From positions 1-14,150 of the forward strand of contig JBGTLW010000331.1 of the NCBI GenBank assembly GCA_041743835.1: a stretch of DNA of 14,150 nucleotides, in the 5' to 3' direction. The number at the start of each line of letters is the position of its first letter. Within the stretch, counting starts at the first letter, position 1. Below the pieces are notes generated by a model. That model was not told the DNA's origin. It made no database searches and saw only the letters and a list, made by a program, of their open reading frames with translations. The position numbers and the translations under genes are program-made. Source of the DNA: JBGTLW01 sp041743835. GTDB lineage: Bacteria > Planctomycetota > Phycisphaerae > Phycisphaerales > Phycisphaeraceae. This document shows, piece after piece, positions 6,044 through 12,482 of this stretch.

Positions 6044-6964
6044 ATGTCCAAAGAGAGCATGAGCCAACACGAGGTCCGCAAGTACCTGCCCGCCTTCGCG
6101 GACGGCGAGCTCGATGTGGAGCTGAATCTCAAGGTGCTTGAGCAGATGGCGATGGACCCGACCAACACCCGCCGGGTCATGCACCAGCAGCAGCTCCGCA
6201 AGGCCTGTGCCGCGGCCATGTGCAAGCCCGAGTACTGCTGCCCCGCTCCCCTTAAAGCCAACATCGCCTCACTGGTTTGCGAATCCACCGACGACGCCCC
6301 CCCGCTTGCCGCCCCGCTCCTTACCGACGACAACGCGCTGCCCTATCGCAAGTCACAAGCTGCGCATGATGGGGTGCTCGCCCGCATCGGTCACTGGGCC
6401 CCCGCAGCCGTGGCCGCGGTGCTGCTGATCGGTGCTCTGGCGGTGTTTTTCACGCCGAGAACCGGGATTGAAACCGCGGGCGTGCTGGTGTCGGACCAGC
6501 AGCTCGAGCTGTTTGGTCGGCGTCACTCGACCTGCTCGTCTGATCTGGGCAAGCTGGTCAGCAACATCCCCTCCCCCACAAACATCGCCGCCCTGCCGGG
6601 GACCATCGACGACTACTTTGGCGACACCGCCGGGCAGATCGACTCGGCCCTGGACCTGTCGGTGCTGGGCTATACCTACGAGCAGGTGGGGACGTGCAGC
6701 GTGCCGGGCCGGCGCAGCGTGCATGTGGTGTACAAGGCCGCGCCCGACTCGGGCCGCACCGGGTCCATCAGCCTCTGGATCAAGCCCGACACGGGCAAGG
6801 CCCCGATCACGCCGGGCGTTCTCCACACCGCAGAGACACCAAGCGGCAACCCCGTGCTTCTCTGGAAGCGTGACGGGCGGGTGTATTACCTGGTCGGTGA
6901 TGCCCGCGACGACGCCCAGCAGGCCGCGCAAATGCTCGCCAGCAGCCAACTTGCCGGGCAGTGA
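6044..6964 (+). CDS. Putative membrane anti-sigma factor
   Basis: This encodes a 306-residue protein. Residues about 8-58 form a cytoplasmic helical domain (YLPAFADGELDVELNLKVLE, then a helix with H47), in the position of the anti-sigma zinc-finger domain. The usual H-x3-C-x2-C is not present; there is a cluster C55, C60, C65, C66 instead. Residues 119-136 (APAAVAAVLLIGALAVFF) form one transmembrane helix. The outer part (140-306) has H161-x2-C164, then 'YTYEQVGTCSVPGRRSVHVVYK' with C218, and near the end a 'GRVYYLVGDA' segment followed by an Ala-rich helix, a pattern seen at the ends of other anti-sigma proteins. Position 82 nt after an ECF sigma gene in the same orientation is the strongest evidence. 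Met6 at 6059 is an alternative start. The signal sensed is unknown; the cysteines make redox or metal sensing possible (inference). Confidence 0.75.
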   Translation: MSKESMSQHEVRKYLPAFADGELDVELNLKVLEQMAMDPTNTRRVMHQQQLRKACAAAMCKPEYCCPAPLKANIASLVCESTDDAPPLAAPLLTDDNALPYRKSQAAHDGVLARIGHWAPAAVAAVLLIGALAVFFTPRTGIETAGVLVSDQQLELFGRRHSTCSSDLGKLVSNIPSPTNIAALPGTIDDYFGDTAGQIDSALDLSVLGYTYEQVGTCSVPGRRSVHVVYKAAPDSGRTGSISLWIKPDTGKAPITPGVLHTAETPSGNPVLLWKRDGRVYYLVGDARDDAQQAAQMLASSQLAGQ

Positions 6965-7045
6965 CACGCACAGGCAGCGGGCCGCCCTCAAGCAAATCTA
7001 CTCTCGACCAGCGGGCCCGATCCTGCGTGGCAAACACGCTGACGC

Positions 7046-8644
7046 CTATGCAGCGAGGCGTTCCTGATCCTGCGACGCGGCAACCTCCTCGATCGCCGAG
7101 CGTGCAAGGCCGATGCCCATTTCCTCGTGGAGGTAGTGCGGCGAATCGACGCCGGCTGCGCGGAGCAATTCAATTTCATCCCGGTAGCGTGCCATCGCGA
7201 CGATCCGCCCGGTGTAGCCGGTCTCGCGGAGCAATCGCGTGATCGCCACGACCTCGGGGGTGTGCTGCAGCGCGATGACGACCAGTTCACAGGTCGAGGC
7301 GGGATTGAGCCGGGCGTAGAAGTCGGGGTCGGTTGCGTCGCCCGCGATGATCACTCGGCCGTGCTCGCTGAGCTTCGCGGCGTTGGTGGGGTCCATGTCC
7401 AGCCCGATCAGGCCGTCGCCGTAGTGCGAGAGCAGCGCGTCGTAGGCCGCGGTGCCGACGCGGCCCATGCCGATGACCACCGCCTGGATCGGGCGGTCCA
7501 GCGTGATGTGCTGGTCGTCGGGGAGGCGTTTGCTGGTTTCAAAGTTCTGCAGCTTGCCGGACCATCGGCCAAACAGGCTGTGGGCGCGGGCGTTGAAGGG
7601 CGCGGCGATGATGAAGCTCATCGACATCGCGAGCGCGACCACGACAAGCCATTGCCCGCTGATCCACCCCGCCTGCACCGCGACCGCGCCGACGATCAGG
7701 CCGAACTCACTGAAGTTGGATAGCGGCAGCGAGCTGAGCGTGGCGGTGCGGGACCGCAGACGGAACCGCGTCATAAGCCAGAAATACATCGCCACCTTCG
7801 CGGGCAACAGCAGCACCAGCAATGCCGCGACGCCGACCTGTTCCAGACTGGGCACGCCCTGCAGCCCGATCGTCAGGAAGAAGGCGACCAGGAACAGGTC
7901 CTTAAGACCCATCAGGCTCTTAGCCATCTCCCCGGCCTTGGGGTGGCTGCCCAGCAGGATGCCGGCGAGCAATGCGCCCAAGTCCGGCTTCATCTTCACA
8001 AGCTCGAAAAGCTGCGTCGAGCCCACCACCAGCAGCAGGCCCATGAGCAGCACAAGCTCGCCGTGGCCCACACGATCCAGGATCATCCGCAAGGGCCTGC
8101 GGGCGAGCGGCAGCGCCAGGAGCAGCAGCGCCCACGGCGAAGGAACCTTCCCGGTCGAGACGGTCAGGAAGACGATCGCAAACAGGTCCTGCATGATGAG
8201 CACGCCGATGGCCTCGCAGCCGTGACGCGACGCCATCTCGGCCTTCTCTTCGAGCACCTTCACCGCGAACACCGTGCTCGAGAAGCTCAACGCAAACGCC
8301 ACGAGCAACGCGGTGCCAAGGCCAAGTTCGGCGAACATGCCCAGCCCGACCCACGCGAGCGCGAACACACCCAGCCCGATCGCGCCGGTGGTCATGAGCA
8401 TGTGGACCGACGCGACGCCCCAGACCTCGGGCCGGGCGAGGCTGCGCAGGTCCAGCTTCAGGCCGATGGAGAACAGCAGCAAGTAGATGCCCAGGTCTGC
8501 GAGTTGGCTCAGCGTGCCCGAGCTTTCAACGCCCATCATCGAGAGGACAAACCCCGCGCCCAGGAACCCGACCAGCGGGGGCAGGGCCAACTGTTTGACC
8601 GCCAGCCCCACCAGAAAAGCCATCATGATCCACAGTGGTTCCAT
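7046..8644 (-). CDS. CPA2-family cation:proton antiporter with TrkA-N domain (Kef-type)
   Basis: This encodes a 532-residue inner-membrane transporter. The ATG (8642-8644, complement) is preceded by AGGAGG (8652-8657, complement) at seven bases, a strong start. Residues 1 to about 352 are a sodium/hydrogen-exchanger domain with roughly a dozen hydrophobic helices. It contains 'ALSFSSTVFAVKVLEE' (residues 117-132) and 'IMQDLFAIVF' (150-159), both typical of the Kef/CPA2 family. Residues about 386-500 are a cytosolic Rossmann-fold TrkA-N (RCK) domain with the nucleotide-binding loop GMGRVG at 392-397 and an acidic strand end near GLDMDP. The protein ends soon after, so there is no TrkA-C domain. 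Family members exchange K+ or Na+ for protons under nucleotide control. The precise ion is not predictable. The gene converges with the anti-sigma gene (81-nt gap, no terminator seen) and diverges from the dioxygenase gene. Confidence 0.9.
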   Translation of the reverse strand: MEPLWIMMAFLVGLAVKQLALPPLVGFLGAGFVLSMMGVESSGTLSQLADLGIYLLLFSIGLKLDLRSLARPEVWGVASVHMLMTTGAIGLGVFALAWVGLGMFAELGLGTALLVAFALSFSSTVFAVKVLEEKAEMASRHGCEAIGVLIMQDLFAIVFLTVSTGKVPSPWALLLLALPLARRPLRMILDRVGHGELVLLMGLLLVVGSTQLFELVKMKPDLGALLAGILLGSHPKAGEMAKSLMGLKDLFLVAFFLTIGLQGVPSLEQVGVAALLVLLLPAKVAMYFWLMTRFRLRSRTATLSSLPLSNFSEFGLIVGAVAVQAGWISGQWLVVVALAMSMSFIIAAPFNARAHSLFGRWSGKLQNFETSKRLPDDQHITLDRPIQAVVIGMGRVGTAAYDALLSHYGDGLIGLDMDPTNAAKLSEHGRVIIAGDATDPDFYARLNPASTCELVVIALQHTPEVVAITRLLRETGYTGRIVAMARYRDEIELLRAAGVDSPHYLHEEMGIGLARSAIEEVAASQDQERLAA

Positions 8645-8706
8645 CGCTTCGCCTCCTGCCGATCACCGCCCGGCTTGTTCGCAGTACCTGGGATCACGGG
8701 CGCATC

Positions 8707-8725
8707 GGTCGGTACAATATCGACC
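8707..8725 (+). promoter_or_regulatory. Possible promoter/operator in the divergent antiporter-dioxygenase gap
   Basis: TACAAT (8713-8718) resembles a -10 box for the plus-strand dioxygenase gene. It lies inside a five-base inverted repeat, GGTCG (8707-8711) and CGACC (8721-8725), which could be a repressor site. No good -35 hexamer lies at the right distance, so the call is weak. Confidence 0.25.
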
Positions 8726-8787
8726 AGATATCCCGGCCGATCCAGCGTCCCAACGACCGGTAACACCCCCCGCGACAAGAACCCACC

Positions 8788-9585
8788 ATGCGCATCTCCC
8801 CACTCCAACTACGCGACTTCCACGAAGATGGCTACATCATTATCCGCGGCGCGGTCGCGCCCGTCGCGGTCCGGGAAGGGTTGCGGGCGATCAACCACAG
8901 CCTCGGCCACGAGGGCATCGCCTTTGACGACCTGCCCAAGTTCCGGGCGAAGAGCTACTGCCCCAACGTCCAGGGCACACCAGCCATCACCAACCTGTTC
9001 AACCAGTCCCCCCTGCTGCCGCTGCTGGATTCCATGCTCGGCGAGGGCAATACGCAGCAAGTCAGCCGGGGGCAGATCGCCCTGCGTTTCCCCGCGGCTG
9101 AGTTGCAGAAAAAGCGCACCTTCGGCGGGCACCTCGATGGGATCGGCACCGGGACCAATGGCATCGAAGTGGGCAAGTTCAGCCGTGGATTCACCGCACT
9201 GGTCACCGTGCTCATGCACGAACTGCCCGAGCCGTTTGCCGGCAACTTCACCGTCTGGCCGGGGTCACACCTCGTCGCGGAGCGGTTTTTCCAGGAGGCC
9301 ACGCCGGAGGTTTTGCGTCAGGGGATGCCCGAACTGCAACTGACCCGCGAGCCGGTGCAGATCACCGGCAAGGCGGGAGACGCGGTCATCACACACCACC
9401 AGCTCGTCCACGGCGCAGCGCCCAACTTCAGCCACAACATCCGCTACGCGGTCATCTTCCGGGCTTGCCACCGCGAGGTGAAGCAGATCAACACCGATGC
9501 CATGACCGACATTTGGCGCGAGTGGGATGGCGTCCGCAACGCGATGGCGGCGAGCGACAAAGCCGCGCAGAGCACCTACGCATAG
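8788..9585 (+). CDS. Phytanoyl-CoA dioxygenase (PhyH) family protein
   Basis: This encodes a 265-residue Fe(II)/2-oxoglutarate-dependent oxygenase. The start region has the family pattern 'FHEDGYIIIRGAV' (residues 11-23). The iron-binding triad is visible as H115-x-D117 in GGHLDG and the distal His208 in VHGAAPN. Arg219, eleven residues after the distal His, fits the 2-oxoglutarate carboxylate anchor. 'VWPGSHLV' at 156-163 precedes the last catalytic part, as usual. Length is normal for the family. These enzymes hydroxylate varied small molecules using O2 and 2-oxoglutarate; the substrate cannot be read from sequence or context, since the neighbours are unrelated. No strong ribosome site precedes the ATG. 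A soluble cytoplasmic protein is expected, as no signal peptide is present. Confidence 0.85.
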   Translation: MRISPLQLRDFHEDGYIIIRGAVAPVAVREGLRAINHSLGHEGIAFDDLPKFRAKSYCPNVQGTPAITNLFNQSPLLPLLDSMLGEGNTQQVSRGQIALRFPAAELQKKRTFGGHLDGIGTGTNGIEVGKFSRGFTALVTVLMHELPEPFAGNFTVWPGSHLVAERFFQEATPEVLRQGMPELQLTREPVQITGKAGDAVITHHQLVHGAAPNFSHNIRYAVIFRACHREVKQINTDAMTDIWREWDGVRNAMAASDKAAQSTYA

Positions 9586-9616
9586 CCGTTGCGGACGCGT
9601 GTGAAACGTGACTTGG

Positions 9617-9708
9617 GGTGGCACGGCGTCCCGCCCGTCATGCCGTCATCGCCTTGCTAACCTTGTTTTGGGCTGCGCCCAAACGACGGGCGAGACGCCC
9701 GTCCCACC
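9617..9708. repeat. Cluster of inverted repeats in a convergent gap (candidate bidirectional terminator or dispersed repeat)
   Basis: Two tight hairpins stand in tandem. TTTGGGC (9667-9673) pairs with GCCCAAA (9677-9683) around TGC, and GACGGGCG (9685-9692) pairs perfectly with CGCCCGTC (9696-9703) around AGA. In addition GGTGG (9618-9622) and GCCCGTC (9633-9639) can pair with CCACC (9704-9708) and GACGGGC (9685-9691), so the whole block can fold as one larger inverted repeat. It lies between the convergent dioxygenase and acetyltransferase genes. The symmetric form without a T-tract suits a bidirectional terminator or an intergenic repeat family member. Confidence 0.6.
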
Positions 9709-9710
9709 TT

Positions 9711-10316
9711 TCAACCATCCTCGGGGTGGATCGGCGTGCTCAGCAGCTTCTGATAGAAGCACAGGTCGCGCCACTTGCCGAACTTGAAGCCGACCTCGGG
9801 CAGCGTGGCGACCAGCCCGAAGCCCATGCTCGTGTGAAGCTCGATGCTCGCGGTGTTGGTCGAGTCGATCCCGCCGACGATCGCGTGATAGTCCTCGGCC
9901 TGCGCCCGGGCGATCGTGGCTTCCAGCAAGGCACGGCCGACGCCCCGCCTGCGGAAGGAACTGGCCACGTACAGCGAGTGCTCAACCGTGTACTTGTAGC
10001 CCGGCCACGCGCGGAACGTGCCATAGCTGGCAAAGCCCATCAACGCCCCCGTGTCTGACTCCATCCCCAGCACCGGAAAACCACCCCCCCGGAAGTCACC
10101 CCGGACATCGCCCCGGACATCGCCCCGGGAATCGCCCAGTGAACCGCCCCGCAAATCGCCCCGAAATCCTCCCCGGCGTTTGCTCTCGAACCACGCCGCC
10201 ATCATGGCGGGGGTGCGGGGGTGATAGTCGTACAGGGCGGTGGAGGTGGCGATCGCCTCGTTGAGGATCGCCAGGATGGCGTCGCTGTGGCTGGGCTGGC
10301 AGTCGATAAGCCGCAT
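9711..10316 (-). CDS. GNAT family N-acetyltransferase with an R-G-D-x repeat insertion
   Basis: This encodes a 201-residue acetyltransferase. It resembles the phosphinothricin/methionine-sulfoximine acetyltransferase branch: 'ILNEAIATSTALYDYHPRTP' at 17-36, 'MGFASYGTFRAWPGYKYTVEHSLYV' around 93-117, the acetyl-CoA loop RRRGVGRALL at 122-131, then 'GGIDSTNTASIELHTSMGF' and 'VGFKFGKWRDLCFYQK'. The family acetylates the amino group of small molecules with acetyl-CoA; the substrate is not known here. Between the helix AWFESKRR (41-48) and the strand FPVLGMESD (80-88) there is an insert of about 30 residues made of R-G-D-x-type units, encoded by a 12-nt tandem repeat. It sits in a surface loop away from the acetyl-CoA site, so activity may be retained. 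The ATG (complement of 10314-10316) has no strong ribosome site. Confidence 0.85.
   Translation of the reverse strand: MRLIDCQPSHSDAILAILNEAIATSTALYDYHPRTPAMMAAWFESKRRGGFRGDLRGGSLGDSRGDVRGDVRGDFRGGGFPVLGMESDTGALMGFASYGTFRAWPGYKYTVEHSLYVASSFRRRGVGRALLEATIARAQAEDYHAIVGGIDSTNTASIELHTSMGFGLVATLPEVGFKFGKWRDLCFYQKLLSTPIHPEDG
10087..10170. repeat. 12-nt tandem repeat inside the acetyltransferase gene
   Basis: Seven 12-nt units lie in register: 10087-10098, 10099-10110, 10111-10122, 10123-10134, 10135-10146, 10147-10158 and 10159-10170. The consensus is CCCCGGACATCG on the plus strand; units two and three are identical and the others are degenerate. The period is a multiple of three, so the array encodes four-residue units RGDL, RGGS, LGDS, RGDV, RGDV, RGDF, RGGG without breaking the frame. 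Confidence 0.9.
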
Positions 10317-10358
10317 GACCAGAGCATATCCGGGCGTCCCGCCGTTTGCGGGCGACTG

Positions 10359-10388
10359 TTGACCCCCTATGCCAAGCGCCGATATACT
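10359..10388 (+). promoter_or_regulatory. Sigma70-type promoter for the ilvB leader
   Basis: TTGACC (10359-10364) and TATACT (10383-10388) each match the consensus at five of six positions, with an 18-nt spacer. The predicted start of transcription is near 10394-10396, immediately before the leader peptide ATG at 10397. Confidence 0.65.
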
Positions 10389-10396
10389 GTGGGCTT

Positions 10397-10471
10397 ATGG
10401 CATCCACCACCCGCAACCCGACCCCGACCCAGGCCGTGGTGGTTGTCCGCGCCAAGGTCGTCGTTAGCTGA
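10397..10471 (+). CDS. Valine-rich leader peptide of ilvB (attenuator peptide)
   Basis: A 24-codon open frame (ATG 10397, TGA 10469-10471) precedes ilvB by 166 nt. The peptide begins MASTTRNPTPT and ends QAVVVVRAKVVVS, so 7 of 24 residues are valine, in runs of four (10436-10447) and three (10457-10465). This is very close in form to the E. coli ilvB leader peptide, which has a valine-rich end after a Thr/Pro/Ala-containing start. By analogy, ribosomes short of charged valyl-tRNA would stall in these runs and change the folding of the RNA ahead of ilvB. Both valine runs are arms of possible stems (see the RNA features). There is no Shine-Dalgarno site, and the promoter places the ATG almost at the 5' end, so leaderless translation is likely. 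The peptide itself probably has no function beyond translation. Confidence 0.82.
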   Translation: MASTTRNPTPTQAVVVVRAKVVVS

Positions 10472-10497
10472 GCGGGAGACCCGCACCGCACGACGGC
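10404..10497 (+). promoter_or_regulatory. Leader RNA stems containing the valine codon runs (candidate attenuator)
   Basis: CCACCAC (10404-10410) pairs with GTGGTGG (10436-10442), which is the first valine run. GTCGTCGT (10457-10464), the second valine run, pairs with ACGACGGC (10490-10497) with one G-U pair, and this stem encloses a perfect small hairpin GCGGG-AGA-CCCGC (10472-10484) just after the leader stop. The first run has alternative partners ACCACG at 10516-10521 and 10555-10560, so mutually exclusive folds are possible. A further imperfect stem, CCGGACCT (10522-10529) with AGGCCCGG (10542-10549), lies 12 nt before TTTT at 10562-10565. A classical terminator with an adjacent T-run is not evident. 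Confidence 0.5.
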
Positions 10498-10637
10498 AAG
10501 CCCCTTCTCCGATCTACCACGCCGGACCTGCGCCAGAGCCTAGGCCCGGATCGCACCACGCTTTTGAACCACACACGACGATCGCCGCCACTCCTTTATG
10601 CCGGCTGGCGAAGCGTCTGATGCCAAGGACCCACCCC

Positions 10638-12467
10638 ATGCCCTCTTCCAAGCAACTCACCGCAGCCGACATCGCCCCACGCAAACTCCACGGCAAGCCC
10701 ACCAACAAGTACGCGGGCAAGACCGGCGCCCAGGTCTTCCACGACATGATGGCTGAGCACGGCGTGGACACCATCTTCGGTTACCCCGGCGGCGCAATCC
10801 TGCCCGTCTTCGATGCCATCCACGAGTCCAAGACCTTCCAGTTCATCCTCACCCGCCACGAGCAAGGCGCGGGGCACATGGCCCAGGGCTACGCACGCAT
10901 CACCGGCAAGCCCGGCATCGTGCTGGTGACCTCCGGCCCCGGCGCGACCAACACCGTCACGCCCATGCAGGACGCCCTGATGGACGGCACGCCCCTCATC
11001 GTCTTCGCAGGCCAGGTCGCCACCGCGGCCATCGGCTCCGACGCGTTCCAGGAAGCGGACATGACCGGGATCTCCCGGCCATGCACCAAGTGGAATGTGC
11101 TGGTCAAGCGGGTGGAAGACCTGCCCCGCGCGATCAACACCGCGTTCCACATCGCCACCACGGGCCGGCCCGGGCCGGTGTTCGTCGATCTGCCCAAGGA
11201 CGTCACCGCCGCGTTGATGCCCCAGGAGGTGTACGCCGAGCCCTACCTGCCCGGCTACCACATCCGCGAGGCCGGGACATCCAGCGAGATCGCCCGCGCC
11301 GCGGAGATGATCAACAAGGCCAGGAAGCCCGTGTTTTACGTGGGCAACGGCGTGATCCAGGCGTGCGCTTCGGGTGTGCTGCGTCAGTGCGTGGACAAGG
11401 GCAACATCCCCGTGACCACCACCCTCCAGGGGCTCGGCGCGTTCGATGAGAACGACCCACGCTCGCTGCACATGCTCGGGATGCACGGCAGCGCCTACGC
11501 GAACTGGGCCATGCGCGACGCGGACGTGATCGTCTCCATCGGCGCCCGGTTCGACGACCGCATCACCGGCAACACCGCCAAGTTCGCGCCCACCGCCCGC
11601 GCGGCCGAGGCCAACGGCACCGGTGGTTTCATCCACTTCGACATCGCCCCCGAGAACATCAACAAGAACGTGCCCGTGACGATCGGTGTCGAAGGCGACG
11701 CGAAGAAGAACCTCGAACTGCTCCTGCCGCTGCTTGAGCACGTGGACCGCAAGGCGTGGTTCGCGCAGATCGATCAGTGGAAGGCCGAGCAGCCCTTCCG
11801 CTACGAACCGGACGACCGCGAGTTCCACCTAAAGCCCCAGGCGGTGATTGAAGAGCTTTACAAGCAGACCGAGGGCGGCGCGATCATCACGACCGGTGTG
11901 GGCCAGCACCAGATGTGGGCCGCGCAGTTCTACAAATACAAGACCCCGCGTCAGTGGCTGACCTCCGGCGGTCTGGGCACGATGGGCTTTGGTGTGCCCT
12001 CGAGCATCGGCGCGCAGGCCGGGGAGATGACCCTCGCCCGCAAGGAAGGCCGCGCCCCGCGCAGCGTGTTCAACATCGATGGCGACGGCAGCTTCTCCAT
12101 GACCGCGATGGAGATGGTCACCGCCGCGCAGTACAAGATCCCCGCCAAGAGCATCATCCTCAACAACGACTTCCAGGGCATGGTCAAGCAGTGGCAGGAC
12201 CTGTTCTACGAAGAGCGCTACAGCCACACGGAGATGCACAACCCCGACTTCGTCGCGTTGACCAACGCCATGAACTGCAAGGGTTTCCGTGTGACCAAGC
12301 TGGCGGACCTGCCCGAGGTGATGGCCCAGTTCATCGCCCACCCGGGCCCGGCCGTGCTCGAAGCGCTGGTCGAGAAGCACGAACACGTGTACCCCATGAT
12401 GCCCGCCGGCAAGACGGTGGACGACATGGTCCTCGGCCCCGCACAGGGGAAGGGGAAGCGATGTTGA
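10638..12467 (+). CDS. ilvB: Acetohydroxyacid (acetolactate) synthase, large catalytic subunit
   Basis: This encodes a 609-residue enzyme for the first common step of valine, leucine and isoleucine synthesis: two pyruvates give 2-acetolactate, and pyruvate plus 2-oxobutanoate gives 2-aceto-2-hydroxybutanoate. I chose the ATG at 10638 because AAGGA (10625-10629) lies eight bases upstream; the frame is open much further back, but that stretch holds the leader. Domains in order are the TPP pyrimidine domain (about 30-195) with 'FGYPGGAILPVFDAIH' and catalytic Glu75 in TRHEQGAGHMAQGYAR; the central FAD-binding domain with RFDDR at 304-308, the mark of the biosynthetic FAD-containing type; and the TPP diphosphate domain with GDGSF at 482-486 and the metal-binding end NN at 509-510. 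No regulatory subunit gene (ilvN/ilvH) is adjacent; recJ follows on the other strand 15 nt later. Regulation by a valine-codon leader is likely. Confidence 0.95.
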   Translation: MPSSKQLTAADIAPRKLHGKPTNKYAGKTGAQVFHDMMAEHGVDTIFGYPGGAILPVFDAIHESKTFQFILTRHEQGAGHMAQGYARITGKPGIVLVTSGPGATNTVTPMQDALMDGTPLIVFAGQVATAAIGSDAFQEADMTGISRPCTKWNVLVKRVEDLPRAINTAFHIATTGRPGPVFVDLPKDVTAALMPQEVYAEPYLPGYHIREAGTSSEIARAAEMINKARKPVFYVGNGVIQACASGVLRQCVDKGNIPVTTTLQGLGAFDENDPRSLHMLGMHGSAYANWAMRDADVIVSIGARFDDRITGNTAKFAPTARAAEANGTGGFIHFDIAPENINKNVPVTIGVEGDAKKNLELLLPLLEHVDRKAWFAQIDQWKAEQPFRYEPDDREFHLKPQAVIEELYKQTEGGAIITTGVGQHQMWAAQFYKYKTPRQWLTSGGLGTMGFGVPSSIGAQAGEMTLARKEGRAPRSVFNIDGDGSFSMTAMEMVTAAQYKIPAKSIILNNDFQGMVKQWQDLFYEERYSHTEMHNPDFVALTNAMNCKGFRVTKLADLPEVMAQFIAHPGPAVLEALVEKHEHVYPMMPAGKTVDDMVLGPAQGKGKRC

Positions 12468-12482
12468 TGGGGCGGGGTCCCC

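Noticed and set aside
6965..7045. Possible terminator between the convergent anti-sigma and antiporter genes
   Set aside because: CGGGCC and GGCCCG can pair, but the loop would be nearly 30 bases and no T-run follows, so the stem is not convincing.
7943..9343. A long plus-strand frame across the antiporter and dioxygenase genes
   Set aside because: It is antisense to the antiporter and out of frame in the dioxygenase gene, and the product is Arg/Gln/His-rich without any domain. It is a high-GC shadow.
10221..10637. N-terminal extension of ilvB upstream of 10638
   Set aside because: The extra 139 residues have no AHAS similarity, overlap the acetyltransferase start on the other strand, and cover the promoter and leader peptide. 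ATG 10638 has the ribosome site; ATG 10620 remains a weaker alternative.
10596..11828. A long open frame on the minus strand opposite ilvB
   Set aside because: Its translation is low-complexity (His, Gly, Val, Asp-rich) and mirrors the third-position GC bias of ilvB; ilvB has every expected motif on the plus strand.
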